Program-made: the position numbers and the translations under genes
From: Spirochaetales bacterium
Lineage (GTDB): Bacteria; Spirochaetota; Spirochaetia; JABEVK01
NCBI GenBank assembly: GCA_947478845.1
Contig: CANJXC010000014.1
Coordinates: 26,579-90,578, forward strand
Reading direction: 5' to 3'
Length of the DNA stretch: 64,000 bases
Notes under the pieces: generated by a model
Databases searched by the model: none
The model's input: only the letters and a program-made list of their open reading frames with translations
Told to the model about the DNA's origin: nothing
Shown here: positions 17,536 to 26,659 of the stretch, piece after piece
How positions within the stretch are numbered: the first letter of the stretch is position 1
How the letters are laid out: the number at the start of each line of letters is the position of its first letter

Positions 17536-18621
17536 CTAACGAGGCCAACGGGCAGAGGCAGAGGGAAAAACCGGAAACGGAGCGTGGGGTTCAGCTTGGT
17601 ACCAATATGCGACGGAACTAATGTCGTCCTGCCGCTCGTAGAGTCCGCGCTTGGAAAGGCCGATCTGCTGCACAGTGGCTCGCAGGTCTTTCTCAAAGCA
17701 AATGGGGTCGTTGAGGTGCCACCTGTAAAAGCCGTGTTCAGGTATAGGCTTATCGTCGAAGGCGTTGCCCTGGTTTTGTCTAGGATTGCTGCTTCGTGGG
17801 TGCCCGAGAAACGGGGAATTGTACTCCTGCTCGGGCTCGCCGTCGATTTCAACAAACCCCCAAGCTCCGCCGAAATAGTCTTCGGTACCGGTACCACAGA
17901 TGGTAGGGAACTCGAGGTCGCCATCAAGGTAGAACTTCACCTCGCCTTCACCATACCAGTTGCGCTCCAGAATCGACCAAGCCATGTAGGTGCCCACGTA
18001 ATGGCCGGTGCCCTTCAGTTCGGCAATCGTGTAATCCTTTTTCGGTACAGTGACCGATTCACGTCTCCACTGCGCGTGAAAGCGTAAAGAATCCTCCGGC
18101 AGACTCGGCAAAAGTGCATAGTCAATCTGGAAGAAGAAATGCTGGATTTCCACCGCATGCTGGTTCTCTATCGTGATCTTCGCCCTCTTGGAAAAAGGCA
18201 TAGGGAAGTAGCAGTTCATGCCACCGTGTGGAAGCACGACAATTGGAAGCGAATTGATACGCGTCTTCACCCCAAACCCGTTACAGAAGAAGTCACCTAG
18301 AGGTGCTTCCACACTAGGGTTCTGTTCTCCGTCCCAGTACATACGGATCACCAGGTCGCGCAAGACGAAGAAGTCTTTTTCCGTCATGTCGGTAACGGTT
18401 ATCCAGAGGTGTCGGATCTCGCCCGGCCCTTCGTTGATGTCGGCCAAGGTAACCGTTTTTCCTTGAGGCAGTTCAAGCCAGGCGTGTCCTTTTCGCCCCG
18501 GACCGAGACCACTTGAGGCCCGTCCGCCAGCACCTTTGGCCCCAGTGAGGTTCTCGGCGGTAATAGCCCGCGTTTTTTCTTTCTTTAAGGTAGTCAGGTA
18601 CGCTGAGTTGAGGGGGTTCAC
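17536..18621 (-). CDS. DUF2961 / GH172-family protein
   Basis: A 361-residue DUF2961 protein, the family now known as GH172, whose studied members act on difructose dianhydride or D-arabinofuranosides. The conserved core GTGTEDYFGGAWGF and the Glu/Tyr-rich SILERNWYGEGEVKFYLDGD are visible. The start is a GTG at 18621 with GGAG six bases upstream. Placement between a sugar transporter and a GH32 gene supports a role in breaking down imported fructose-containing oligosaccharides (inference). No signal peptide. Confidence 0.83.
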   Translation of the reverse strand: MNPLNSAYLTTLKKEKTRAITAENLTGAKGAGGRASSGLGPGRKGHAWLELPQGKTVTLADINEGPGEIRHLWITVTDMTEKDFFVLRDLVIRMYWDGEQNPSVEAPLGDFFCNGFGVKTRINSLPIVVLPHGGMNCYFPMPFSKRAKITIENQHAVEIQHFFFQIDYALLPSLPEDSLRFHAQWRRESVTVPKKDYTIAELKGTGHYVGTYMAWSILERNWYGEGEVKFYLDGDLEFPTICGTGTEDYFGGAWGFVEIDGEPEQEYNSPFLGHPRSSNPRQNQGNAFDDKPIPEHGFYRWHLNDPICFEKDLRATVQQIGLSKRGLYERQDDISSVAYWYQAEPHAPFPVFPSASARWPR

Positions 18622-18642
18622 AGTTTGCTCCTTGAGGCAATT

Positions 18643-19488
18643 CTACTCTTTAAGACTTCCTGTCATCAAATTGACCAACTGTTTCTGCAAGAACAAAAAC
18701 AGCACTACTATTGGCACCGTCATGATAACAGATACCGCCATAATCATCGCCCAATCGACAAAATACATCCCTTTGTAGGTCTGCAAAAGCAACGGAAGGG
18801 TGAGGTTTCTTCCGGAGGAAACAAGAACCGAAGAAAACAAAAAATCACCCCAGCCTACGATGAAGGAGAACAGCAGCAGCGCACTTAGCGCCGGCATCGC
18901 AAGCGGCATAACAATCCTATGAAAAACTCCTATCGGAGAACAGCCATCGATTTTGGCCGCCTCCTCCAACGAGGGAGTTTGTTCCTTAAAGAAGCCGATA
19001 AACAGCCAGGCATTCACCGGAACACAAATAATGATGTACGAAAACATAACCGTAAAAAGGTTATCGAGCATTTTTAGTCCAGCCATAATGCTGTAGTAGG
19101 GAATCAGAAGGACAATCCAAGGCATCACCTGCGAAAAAAAGATGAAGAAGAAGAAAAGTTTCTTGCCGGCGAAGTTGTAGCGGATAAAACCATAACCACC
19201 TAAAGCAGCTACATAGGTTGAGAAAATAGCACTCAAGGTGTTGATCCAAAGTGAGTTGAAGAAGGAGCCGATAAAATTTGCTTCACCAACACTACGCTTA
19301 AAAACGTTGAAGAAGGCAGAAAGTGTCCAGTTGTTGGGGAAGAAGCGGGCATCGACTGTAATGATTTCGCTATTGTCGCGAAGCGCGTAGGATAAGAGCA
19401 TCACTAATGGGACTAAGAGCACCAAGGCTGCTACCAAAAGAAGAACGTAGAGAGCTGACTTCTTTACAATGTCAAACAGTTTCATCAT
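18643..19488 (-). CDS. ABC sugar permease, MalG type
   Basis: A 281-residue inner-membrane permease with six predicted helices and the EAA loop SLEEAAKIDGCSPIGVFHRI. GAGGTG precedes the ATG. It pairs with the permease at 19495 and the binding protein at 20390 in the LacI-controlled operon. No ATPase is encoded nearby. Confidence 0.88.
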   Translation of the reverse strand: MMKLFDIVKKSALYVLLLVAALVLLVPLVMLLSYALRDNSEIITVDARFFPNNWTLSAFFNVFKRSVGEANFIGSFFNSLWINTLSAIFSTYVAALGGYGFIRYNFAGKKLFFFFIFFSQVMPWIVLLIPYYSIMAGLKMLDNLFTVMFSYIIICVPVNAWLFIGFFKEQTPSLEEAAKIDGCSPIGVFHRIVMPLAMPALSALLLFSFIVGWGDFLFSSVLVSSGRNLTLPLLLQTYKGMYFVDWAMIMAVSVIMTVPIVVLFLFLQKQLVNLMTGSLKE

Positions 19489-19494
19489 ATCTGC

Positions 19495-20373
19495 TCACCT
19501 CTTCCTGAACTCGTATCGGTAGTAAATGAAGGCTAGAATCAGGCTCAGGAGCATGAGCAGGATGCCCTCGGCACTCGCAATGCCTAATTTGAAGAAACGA
19601 AAGGATTGATCATAAATATCCAGACCAACGAGGTTTGTGGCCAAGGCTGGCCCGCCGCCGGTAACGAGGTAGACAAGATCAAACTCCTTGATCGTGCCCA
19701 CCAGCTGCAGAATCAACATGATGAACCACACCGAAAACGTCATCGGCCAGGTGATGCGGAAGAACTTTTGCAGTGGCTTCGCACCATCGACGTCAGCTGC
19801 CTCATACAGTTCTTTCGGGATGTTTTGCAGGGCGGCAAGAAGCATCAAGGCCACAAAAGGAAAGTTTTTCCAGACCCCAATGAGGATCACCACCGGCAGT
19901 GCGATGTCGGCTCGAGAGATGAACGGGACTCCTTCGGGAACCAACTTGAGGGCAAGAAGTAATGCGTTCATGACCCCATATTCCGAGTCGAGGAACAAGG
20001 TGAACAGGAAGGCCACCACGATTCCGGGCATGGCCCAAGGAATAACCAGCAGGGATCGAAGGATGCCTTTTCCCCGAAACTTCGCGTTTAGTAACAGCGC
20101 CACAATCAAACCTAGGAGCATTTTTCCGAAAACACTCCAGAGGGTGTACCAACCGGTAATCGCAGCCATCTTCCAGAAGCGGGCCTTCTCCCAAACGGTC
20201 TGGTAATTGTCTAGTCCTACAAAGGCGTGTTCCCGGCTTCCAGAAAGCATGTCGTAGTCAGAGAAACTCATGATTACCGCCTGAACAAGCGGAATCGCCA
20301 CAAACAGCACCAGAGTCAAAAGGGGCAGTATGAACAGTGTTGCTTCGATACCACGCCGGGTTGTTTTCTTCAT
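19495..20373 (-). CDS. ABC sugar permease, MalF type
   Basis: A 292-residue inner-membrane permease. A short basic N-terminus leads into six predicted helices, with the EAA loop ELYEAADVDGAKPLQKFFRI. It lies 6 bp upstream of the second permease and 16 bp after the binding-protein gene in the transcribed direction. Confidence 0.88.
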   Translation of the reverse strand: MKKTTRRGIEATLFILPLLTLVLFVAIPLVQAVIMSFSDYDMLSGSREHAFVGLDNYQTVWEKARFWKMAAITGWYTLWSVFGKMLLGLIVALLLNAKFRGKGILRSLLVIPWAMPGIVVAFLFTLFLDSEYGVMNALLLALKLVPEGVPFISRADIALPVVILIGVWKNFPFVALMLLAALQNIPKELYEAADVDGAKPLQKFFRITWPMTFSVWFIMLILQLVGTIKEFDLVYLVTGGGPALATNLVGLDIYDQSFRFFKLGIASAEGILLMLLSLILAFIYYRYEFRKR

Positions 20374-20389
20374 ACTGCCACCCCCTGAC

Positions 20390-21721
20390 TTATTTCTTCT
20401 TGGCCTGCAAGATCTTCACCATTTCGGCTTGACCCTCGTCCAAAGCCTCTTTTGGTGTCTGTGCTCCTACCAAAATTGAGTTGAATGTCTGCCGAATGAC
20501 GCCTTCAAACTCGTTCCACTGTGGAATATCGGGCACAATGCGCATTTCGTACTTGGTCGCCATAGCCACGAACTCACCCTGCTTCGGCTTCACCGAGTTG
20601 TAGAACGGGAGCGCCTTCTTGTTGACCGGAGACGCGGCGACGCCCTCACGCTTTTGCACTTCGATGGAATGCATATAGGCAATAAAGTCAAACGCCTCTT
20701 TGGGATGCTTTGACTTAGAAGAAATTGCCAAGGGATTACCCCAGGACTCATAGATCGGGGCGCGTTTTTGTCCATCGAGGTCGTAGGTAGGGAAGGGAGC
20801 AAAAGCGAGGTCGCTGGTAAAGGCCCCTGCCGGCATCATGTCGGTTTCGATGCTCGACATCGTCCAAATGGCAGCCTGCATAAAGGCTACGTCGCCCGTG
20901 AGGAACAAAGGCCGAATATCGTCATAGTACCTGCGGTCGCCTGTTGGACCGGCAGCCTTATTGATGCTGAGCAAATACTCAAAGGCTTTGATATTCTCTT
21001 TGGAGTTAAAAATTAGCCGATCGGGAGTATAGGGCCCTTTTTCCAATGGGAAGATTCCGCCGCCAGCGGTCCAGAGGTAAGGCATCGTAAACCAACGGGT
21101 CAACACATCTTTAGCCGTCGTTGGGTGTGCAAAGCCAAAAGTGGTCCGTTTTCCCGAAGCGTCGGCTTTGGTCAAGGCCTTGGCAACTTCTAGCTGTCCC
21201 GACCAGGTCTCCAATTTCTTGGGGTCAATTCCGGCCGCTTTCAACACTGACTTACGATACACTGTGTTTTGGGCGTAGAAGTTGATGAAAGGAAGGGCAA
21301 TGGTCTGACCACTGCGCTGCGTGGCATTAAGGAACAGGATATCTTTTTCGAGGCTAGTGCCGTCTTTCAGCACGTAGCCCTTGATGTATTTGTCGAGGGC
21401 GAGAAAGGCCCCTCCTGGACGGGTCTGATCATACGAAGAGATACCTGCACCCGTATCCACGGCTACAATGTCGGCCTCCGAATCATTGGCAATGTCCAAA
21501 TACAACTTATCCCAATACTTGGTACCGTCGAGGATTAAGGCTTCAACCTGAACCTTGGGGTACAATTTCTGAAACTCGACAATAGCCGTCTGCATGTTGG
21601 CGGCTCTAACGGGGTCGTTCATCCACCAACAGGCTACTGTCAGCTTAGTTTGAGCAAACCCGAATCCGGCAACAAGAAACAGTGACAACAGTGAAAATGC
21701 ATACTTTGCGACTGTGCGCAT
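20390..21721 (-). CDS. ABC sugar-binding protein (CUT1)
   Basis: A 443-residue extracellular binding protein. The signal peptide is MRTVAKYAFSLLSLFLVAGF with cleavage near FAQ. ATG 21721 follows AAGGAG; an in-frame extension to 21757 is rejected. Aromatic residues (CWWMNDP) at the mature N-terminus suit carbohydrate stacking. Co-transcription with GH31, GH172 and GH32 points to an oligosaccharide ligand, probably fructose- or glucose-containing (inference). Confidence 0.87.
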   Translation of the reverse strand: MRTVAKYAFSLLSLFLVAGFGFAQTKLTVACWWMNDPVRAANMQTAIVEFQKLYPKVQVEALILDGTKYWDKLYLDIANDSEADIVAVDTGAGISSYDQTRPGGAFLALDKYIKGYVLKDGTSLEKDILFLNATQRSGQTIALPFINFYAQNTVYRKSVLKAAGIDPKKLETWSGQLEVAKALTKADASGKRTTFGFAHPTTAKDVLTRWFTMPYLWTAGGGIFPLEKGPYTPDRLIFNSKENIKAFEYLLSINKAAGPTGDRRYYDDIRPLFLTGDVAFMQAAIWTMSSIETDMMPAGAFTSDLAFAPFPTYDLDGQKRAPIYESWGNPLAISSKSKHPKEAFDFIAYMHSIEVQKREGVAASPVNKKALPFYNSVKPKQGEFVAMATKYEMRIVPDIPQWNEFEGVIRQTFNSILVGAQTPKEALDEGQAEMVKILQAKKK

Positions 21722-21819
21722 ATTGAACTCCTTTTTATATATCTTGAAAAAACACATAGTGAATTAAGTTCTCGATATTAGCCTCCTTAACTAACTGACT
21801 TTAATCCTTCGGTTTCCTT

Positions 21820-23787
21820 TCACTTTTTGAACAAGCTTAAGAGTTTAGAGTTTGATTCCTTTACAAAGACGGGAATATAGTCGAGTGGCGCTTGCACCTC
21901 GATGGATTGCCCCCCTTGCGTGGTTTCGTTTGTCCAGGCGTTTGTCCACGTGTTGCCGCGCGGCAGATAGACGGTACGGCTTCTGAGGTTAAACTTAGTA
22001 ATGGGCGCAATTAAGAGCGCGGGTCCGAAAAGGAACTCGTCTTCTATCGCATAGGTTTCAGGGTCTTCGGAGAAGTCAAAGAATAGCGGCCGCATGGGAG
22101 GTAGACCCTTTTTTCTGGCCAATTCCATTTGATCCATTACATAGGGTCGCAACCGTTCCCGCAGCATCATGGAGTTGCGAATATGACGGTAGGCTTCGTC
22201 GCCGAAACGCCACGCCTCGTTGTAGGGCCTGTAACCGTGGGTACGGAAGATGGGCAGGAAGACTCCATACTGGTACCAACGGACCATAAGCTCATGAAAG
22301 TGGTCACTCGTGCTGTCGTTGGTGATGAATCCACCAATGTCGCAACTCCACCAGGGGATGCCGCTCATCATCACGTTGAGCCCGACTTTCATGTATTGTT
22401 CGAGGTGTTCAAAAGAGGACAGAATGTCGTGGGGTGCTGGGCAAGCTCCGTAGCGCTGACTTCCAGCCCAGGCATTCCTGGAAATGTTGACGACTTCGGT
22501 TTCTCCGGCTGCTACCTGCCCCTGATAGACATTTTTTTGGTGCGCAACCACGAAGAAAGAATGGCTTTCGACGGCCGGACCAATGTGAAAAACAACTTGG
22601 TCATAGTCTTGGATGTCGTGAAACTCATCACATGGATCGAGCCAGAACGTGCGGATCCCTAAGTCGAAGTAATTTTTCTTCCATTTTTCCCAGAGAAACT
22701 TCGCGGCTTCGGGGTTGGTGGGGTCGTACTGGTATTTAGGGCCGAAGAAATCAACCTTGTCTTTCGTACCATCCAGCGAGGTAGTAAAAAGGTTATGCTC
22801 CTTCATGTATTGGAAGTTCTCGCTGCTCTCGTCAACAAGGGTCCACGGAGATACCATGACCCTGACGCCCATTTCCGCAAGTTCCTGAATCATGGCCTTG
22901 GGATCTGGCCAAAGCGTGGGGTCCAGTTTCCAATTGCCGGCAGCATCCCAGTGGAGAAAATCGATCACGAGGACCGAAAGTGGTAAGGCCTGCTTCTTGA
23001 ACTCGCGCGCGATTTCCATAAACTCGCGTTGGTTCTCGTAGCGCAATTTGCACTGCCAAAAGCCAGAAGCCCAATAGGGGAATACAGGTGTATGCCCTGT
23101 CGCGTCGGCATAGTTTTCCATAATCTCCGCGTACGAATCGCCGGTTGTGATGTAAAAGTCGATTTGCTTGCAACCATAGGAAACCCAACGGGTCATGTTG
23201 TTGCCGAACTCCACCCTTCCCAGCGAAGGGTTGTTCCAAAGGAACCCATAGCCTTCGCTTGAAACCACAAAGGGAACAACAGCCTTCACATGCCGCTGGT
23301 AAAGATCGATGACGCTCCCTTTGAGATCCACCCGACCGGTTGCGTTCTCCCCCATGCCGTAGAATCGTTCACCTTCTCGGGACGCCAGATGAAGTTCAGT
23401 GTGGTAAAGCCCATTGGCGACGGGCTTGAACGTGTGGGCTCCGGGGTTATGGGCCCAGACTCCATAGTCCTGCTCAGCAAGGAGGACAGAGGTGTTTTCA
23501 TGGTCGTGCTTAAAGAACTGGAGGCTACCCTTCTGTGTGTAGGTATCCTGAATCACCACCGAGATGTCGCCATTCCTCAAAACCGCCTGACGGGAGTCGA
23601 AATGAATGGTGGCCTGAGCTTCCAAAGGAATATCGAGAGCCCAATCCGAGGTCTGCCGGCTCTCTTTCGGGGCTATCCTGATTCGGATTCCGTTGCGACC
23701 CCAAGGATCCGCTGTAATCCTGGCTGTATCGAGATCGTAATACAGTTGGTTATTCATGCTAAAAGCTCTGGTACTGACTTCGTTCAT
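21820..23787 (-). CDS. Glycoside hydrolase family 31 (alpha-glucosidase/alpha-xylosidase-like)
   Basis: A ~655-residue GH31 enzyme. The N-terminal beta-sandwich is followed by the (beta/alpha)8 barrel with the nucleophile Asp in TFWLDPCDE, WWSCDIGGF late in the barrel and LRPYVMDQM. The expected acid/base region lies near SRNAWAGSQRYG. Retaining alpha-glycosidase activity on glucosides or xylosides is known for the family. ATG 23787 is preferred because a GGGGGG stretch precedes it. No signal peptide, so it acts on imported sugars. First structural gene after the LacI regulator. Confidence 0.88.
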   Translation of the reverse strand: MNEVSTRAFSMNNQLYYDLDTARITADPWGRNGIRIRIAPKESRQTSDWALDIPLEAQATIHFDSRQAVLRNGDISVVIQDTYTQKGSLQFFKHDHENTSVLLAEQDYGVWAHNPGAHTFKPVANGLYHTELHLASREGERFYGMGENATGRVDLKGSVIDLYQRHVKAVVPFVVSSEGYGFLWNNPSLGRVEFGNNMTRWVSYGCKQIDFYITTGDSYAEIMENYADATGHTPVFPYWASGFWQCKLRYENQREFMEIAREFKKQALPLSVLVIDFLHWDAAGNWKLDPTLWPDPKAMIQELAEMGVRVMVSPWTLVDESSENFQYMKEHNLFTTSLDGTKDKVDFFGPKYQYDPTNPEAAKFLWEKWKKNYFDLGIRTFWLDPCDEFHDIQDYDQVVFHIGPAVESHSFFVVAHQKNVYQGQVAAGETEVVNISRNAWAGSQRYGACPAPHDILSSFEHLEQYMKVGLNVMMSGIPWWSCDIGGFITNDSTSDHFHELMVRWYQYGVFLPIFRTHGYRPYNEAWRFGDEAYRHIRNSMMLRERLRPYVMDQMELARKKGLPPMRPLFFDFSEDPETYAIEDEFLFGPALLIAPITKFNLRSRTVYLPRGNTWTNAWTNETTQGGQSIEVQAPLDYIPVFVKESNSKLLSLFKK

Positions 23788-23822
23788 TTCAAAGGACCCC
23801 CCACTTGCCGTTTTCAAACTGT

Positions 23823-24827
23823 TCAAGTGCCATCTGAATCACCTGAAATCAACTGGAAGGGAGCCTCAATGGATCGAACTTCCTTGGGAGCCATGCCTTG
23901 GATTCGACTCAAAAGCAACTCAATGGCGATTTTGCCGACCACCCTGGGGTTGTAGCTGATGGTTGTCAGACGGGGCCGTACGTCATGCATCTCTTCTGTT
24001 TCATCGAAGCTAACGACGGCGATATCTTCGGGAACTCGCCACCCTAAATCGACCGCCGTGCTCATGGCACCAAAAGTCATCAGGGCATTGCCGATGAAAA
24101 CGGCCGTAGGCCTAGTCTTGAGGCCCCAAAAATAGCGCATCCCCTCTCGTCCGGAGGGGCGAAGAAAGCTACCGTGAAAGGTCAGTTCTGCCGGTTGGTC
24201 GAGTTTGTGGTCACGCAGCGCTTTTTTGTAGCCACGAAGTCGCTCGCTACCGGAGTGATACCTCTGGTCGCCCGACAAGTGGGCGATTCGCGTGTGTCCT
24301 TTGTCGATCAGGCGTTTTGTAGCCTGATATGCGGCTTGAAAGTCGTCCAAAAACACATTGTCGAGAATTGGCTTGCTGAGGTAGCCGATGTAAGCACCGG
24401 TTACACCCAGGTGCTCAAGAAGCGTTTCCCCGCCGTCACACATTTCACCCGAAATAATGACGCCGTCAAAACGCTTCGGGCTCATCAGCTTGATGAAACT
24501 CTGAACTCGGTCGGGCGTGCTTGTTTGCAGTACATCGGTGTTATAGAAAAGGAGCTCATAACCCTCAGCCGACGCAATTTCCTGAATTGTCTGCACAAGC
24601 TCTGAGAAAAAGGAGTTCGTGATGTCGGGCACAATGAGAGCCAGCAGGTTTTTCTTCCCCGTCCGTAGGTTCTGAGCAAAAGGACTTGGCTGATATCCCA
24701 ATTCCTTGATGGCGCTTTCTACCCGCTCCCTGAGAACCTTTGTCACCCGCTCCGGATGATTGATCACATGCGAAACCGTGGTCTTTGACACCCCGGCCAA
24801 GAGAGCAACGTCACTGATTGACTTCAC
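23823..24827 (-). CDS. LacI-family transcriptional regulator
   Basis: A ~334-residue repressor. The N-terminal helix-turn-helix ISDVALLAGVSKTTVSHVIN and hinge helix are followed by a periplasmic-binding-protein-like sensor domain (LLALIVPDITNSFFSELVQ; VSFDETEEMHDVRPRLTTIS). GTG 24827 is preferred over the adjacent TTG because GAGG is then about 7 bp away. A cluster of TGAATCG boxes sits directly upstream, indicating autoregulation. It heads the operon for GH31, transporter, GH172 and GH32. Confidence 0.9.
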   Translation of the reverse strand: MKSISDVALLAGVSKTTVSHVINHPERVTKVLRERVESAIKELGYQPSPFAQNLRTGKKNLLALIVPDITNSFFSELVQTIQEIASAEGYELLFYNTDVLQTSTPDRVQSFIKLMSPKRFDGVIISGEMCDGGETLLEHLGVTGAYIGYLSKPILDNVFLDDFQAAYQATKRLIDKGHTRIAHLSGDQRYHSGSERLRGYKKALRDHKLDQPAELTFHGSFLRPSGREGMRYFWGLKTRPTAVFIGNALMTFGAMSTAVDLGWRVPEDIAVVSFDETEEMHDVRPRLTTISYNPRVVGKIAIELLLSRIQGMAPKEVRSIEAPFQLISGDSDGT

Positions 24828-24839
24828 CAATTTTCCTCG

Positions 24840-24875
24840 TGAATCGATTTGTGAATCGTTTTGTGAATCGATTCA
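24840..24875. promoter_or_regulatory. LacI operator cluster: three TGAATCG boxes at 12-bp spacing
   Basis: TGAATCG boxes begin at 24840, 24852 and 24864, exactly 12 bp apart; the last is part of the perfect palindrome TGAATCGATTCA. The cluster lies 13 bp before the GTG of the LacI gene. LacI proteins bind such palindromes with a central CG. Confidence 0.75.
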
Positions 24876-24989
24876 AAACCAATGTGAGACCAGTGATGGA
24901 ATCTGTCAAGCTGATTTTTCTGTGGCGCGTGTTTGAAGCAAGTTGGGAAACCGATGACCGAACCCCGCCGGCCGTGTTAACCTGAATCC

Positions 24990-25805
24990 ATGTTTGACCT
25001 TCAAAATGACACCCTAACCGTCACCCTTCTCGACCCAGTCGCCGACCGCGAGCGATTCGGTACGCGCTATTGCACTGCCGGCTACGTTTTTCAGATTTCC
25101 GACGTCCATCACGGAGAACTGCTCAGTGGGCCTACCTTTCCCCACAGCTTCAACACCTTCGATGGGCAGGGAATTCCCGACGCCTTCAACCTTTCCCCGC
25201 TTCGCGACCCCCAAAAACCTGGTCCTTTGGCGTTGATTTTGGGAATTGGGCTGTGCGACCTCGAAGAGAACGCGGTCAAGGAGTTCAGTGCCTGGGAGCA
25301 GAAGCTCTCGCCGGCCGAAGGAGAGTTCCGCACGGTGCACGAAACCTTAGGCTACCGCGTAGAAGTGGTCCGCAAGGTGTCTTTGCTCGGCCGCACGGTA
25401 CGCTCTTGGACCTCGGTGCACAACCTTGGCAAGGAAACCGTGGCGCTGCGTTGGTTCCCCCATCCGTTTTACCCCCAACCCACGGGGACGGAACTGTGCG
25501 CGTTCAACCTCGCCGTTTCGTTTCCAGTCAACTCCGGCTATCGGATGGCCGACAACGGGTTTATTCACCGCATCGATAAGCCAGTAACACCGGGGCCGTT
25601 TCAGTCGCTAAACCACGATGCGCATGCGCCTCTGGCCGTGTGGCAACGCCACGACAAACTAGGCTTGGTAGGTGCTCGGAGCGACTACGTACCAGCGGCC
25701 TTCCCGATTTGGGGCAACGCCCACACATTTTCTTGGGAACCCTACCTGGAACGGGGCCTTTTTGCTGGCGACAAGACCGCATGGACCATGGAGTATTTGT
25801 TTTAG
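24990..25805 (+). CDS. Aldose 1-epimerase-like protein (galactose mutarotase fold)
   Basis: A 271-residue beta-sandwich protein that I assign to the aldose-epimerase-like superfamily from its patterning: GPTFPHSFNTFDGQGIPDAF, DGEFRT-like VHETLGYRVEV, and WFPHPFYPQP. Family enzymes interconvert sugar anomers, but many members are of unknown substrate. It is divergent from the LacI gene and converges with the DeoR gene 20 bp away. No ribosome binding site is obvious before the ATG. Confidence 0.6.
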   Translation: MFDLQNDTLTVTLLDPVADRERFGTRYCTAGYVFQISDVHHGELLSGPTFPHSFNTFDGQGIPDAFNLSPLRDPQKPGPLALILGIGLCDLEENAVKEFSAWEQKLSPAEGEFRTVHETLGYRVEVVRKVSLLGRTVRSWTSVHNLGKETVALRWFPHPFYPQPTGTELCAFNLAVSFPVNSGYRMADNGFIHRIDKPVTPGPFQSLNHDAHAPLAVWQRHDKLGLVGARSDYVPAAFPIWGNAHTFSWEPYLERGLFAGDKTAWTMEYLF

Positions 25806-25824
25806 GAGCTACGCCAAGATGGAT

Positions 25825-26610
25825 CTAGCAGGCTGAACTCGCTGGAATCGGCACCTGGGAAACCTTGACCAGTTTTTCCAGTTGTTCCAATTCCTGAAGG
25901 TCAACCTCGGAATCCGTGAGGACCAAATCCACCTCCTTCCACGGGCAGAATTGGATTATGGCTTCTTTGTCGAACTTGCTGCTGTCGCAAACCACGATGG
26001 CCCGCTTGCTGCTTCTGAGCATGGCCTGTTTCACCGCCGCCTCTTCTACAGAGGAGGTGCAAGGTCCGTTACGGGAGAGGAACCCGTCGGTGCCGAGAAA
26101 CGCTACATCGGCTTTGATCATCTCAAACGCCCGAGTAGACCAAAGGCCAACGAGGGCGAGGCTGCTGCCGCGAACCTCACCGCCCACAAGGAGAATTTTG
26201 TTCTGCGAAGAGGCGAGCACCTGAGAAATGCTCACCGAGTTGGTGATGATGGTGTAGCCTGAGCGTACCGCAAGGAGCTTGGCAATGGCCAGCGTGGTGC
26301 TTCCGGCGTCGAGAATGATTACGCTCCCCTCTGCGACCAGCGACACAGCGGCCTGGGCGAGGAGGCCTTTTGCGGTAACGTTTTCGGATTCGCGGGCTGC
26401 CAAAGAGCGTTCCACCAAATCGCTGGAGGCAATGGCCCCGCCATGGCTTTTGTGAACCAAACCCTCGCGCTCTAAATGCAAAAGATCCTTACGGATGGTT
26501 TCGGTGGAAACGTGAAACATCTGGGCAACCTCGGCCACCTTCGCGCTGCCTTCGGTCACGATCATCTGCATAAGTTTATTGCGGCGAAGCGCCGTGAACG
26601 AAGGAGCCAT
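25825..26610 (-). CDS. DeoR-family transcriptional regulator
   Basis: A 261-residue regulator with an N-terminal DeoR winged HTH (VAEVAQMFHVSTETIRKDLL, then HGGA) and a C-terminal sugar-phosphate sensor domain (GSVIILDAGSTTLAIAKLL; LFLGTDG-like VAFLGTDGF). It is the last gene of the six-gene operon that starts with PfkB at 31030. It probably represses this operon by binding the inverted ACCAAGATATC sequences upstream of PfkB and responds to a phosphorylated sugar (inference). Confidence 0.88.
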   Translation of the reverse strand: MAPSFTALRRNKLMQMIVTEGSAKVAEVAQMFHVSTETIRKDLLHLEREGLVHKSHGGAIASSDLVERSLAARESENVTAKGLLAQAAVSLVAEGSVIILDAGSTTLAIAKLLAVRSGYTIITNSVSISQVLASSQNKILLVGGEVRGSSLALVGLWSTRAFEMIKADVAFLGTDGFLSRNGPCTSSVEEAAVKQAMLRSSKRAIVVCDSSKFDKEAIIQFCPWKEVDLVLTDSEVDLQELEQLEKLVKVSQVPIPASSAC

Positions 26611-26659
26611 CATTCCACCTTTCCTACAAACCACATCGCTCGAACTAAAAGCGAAGGTC

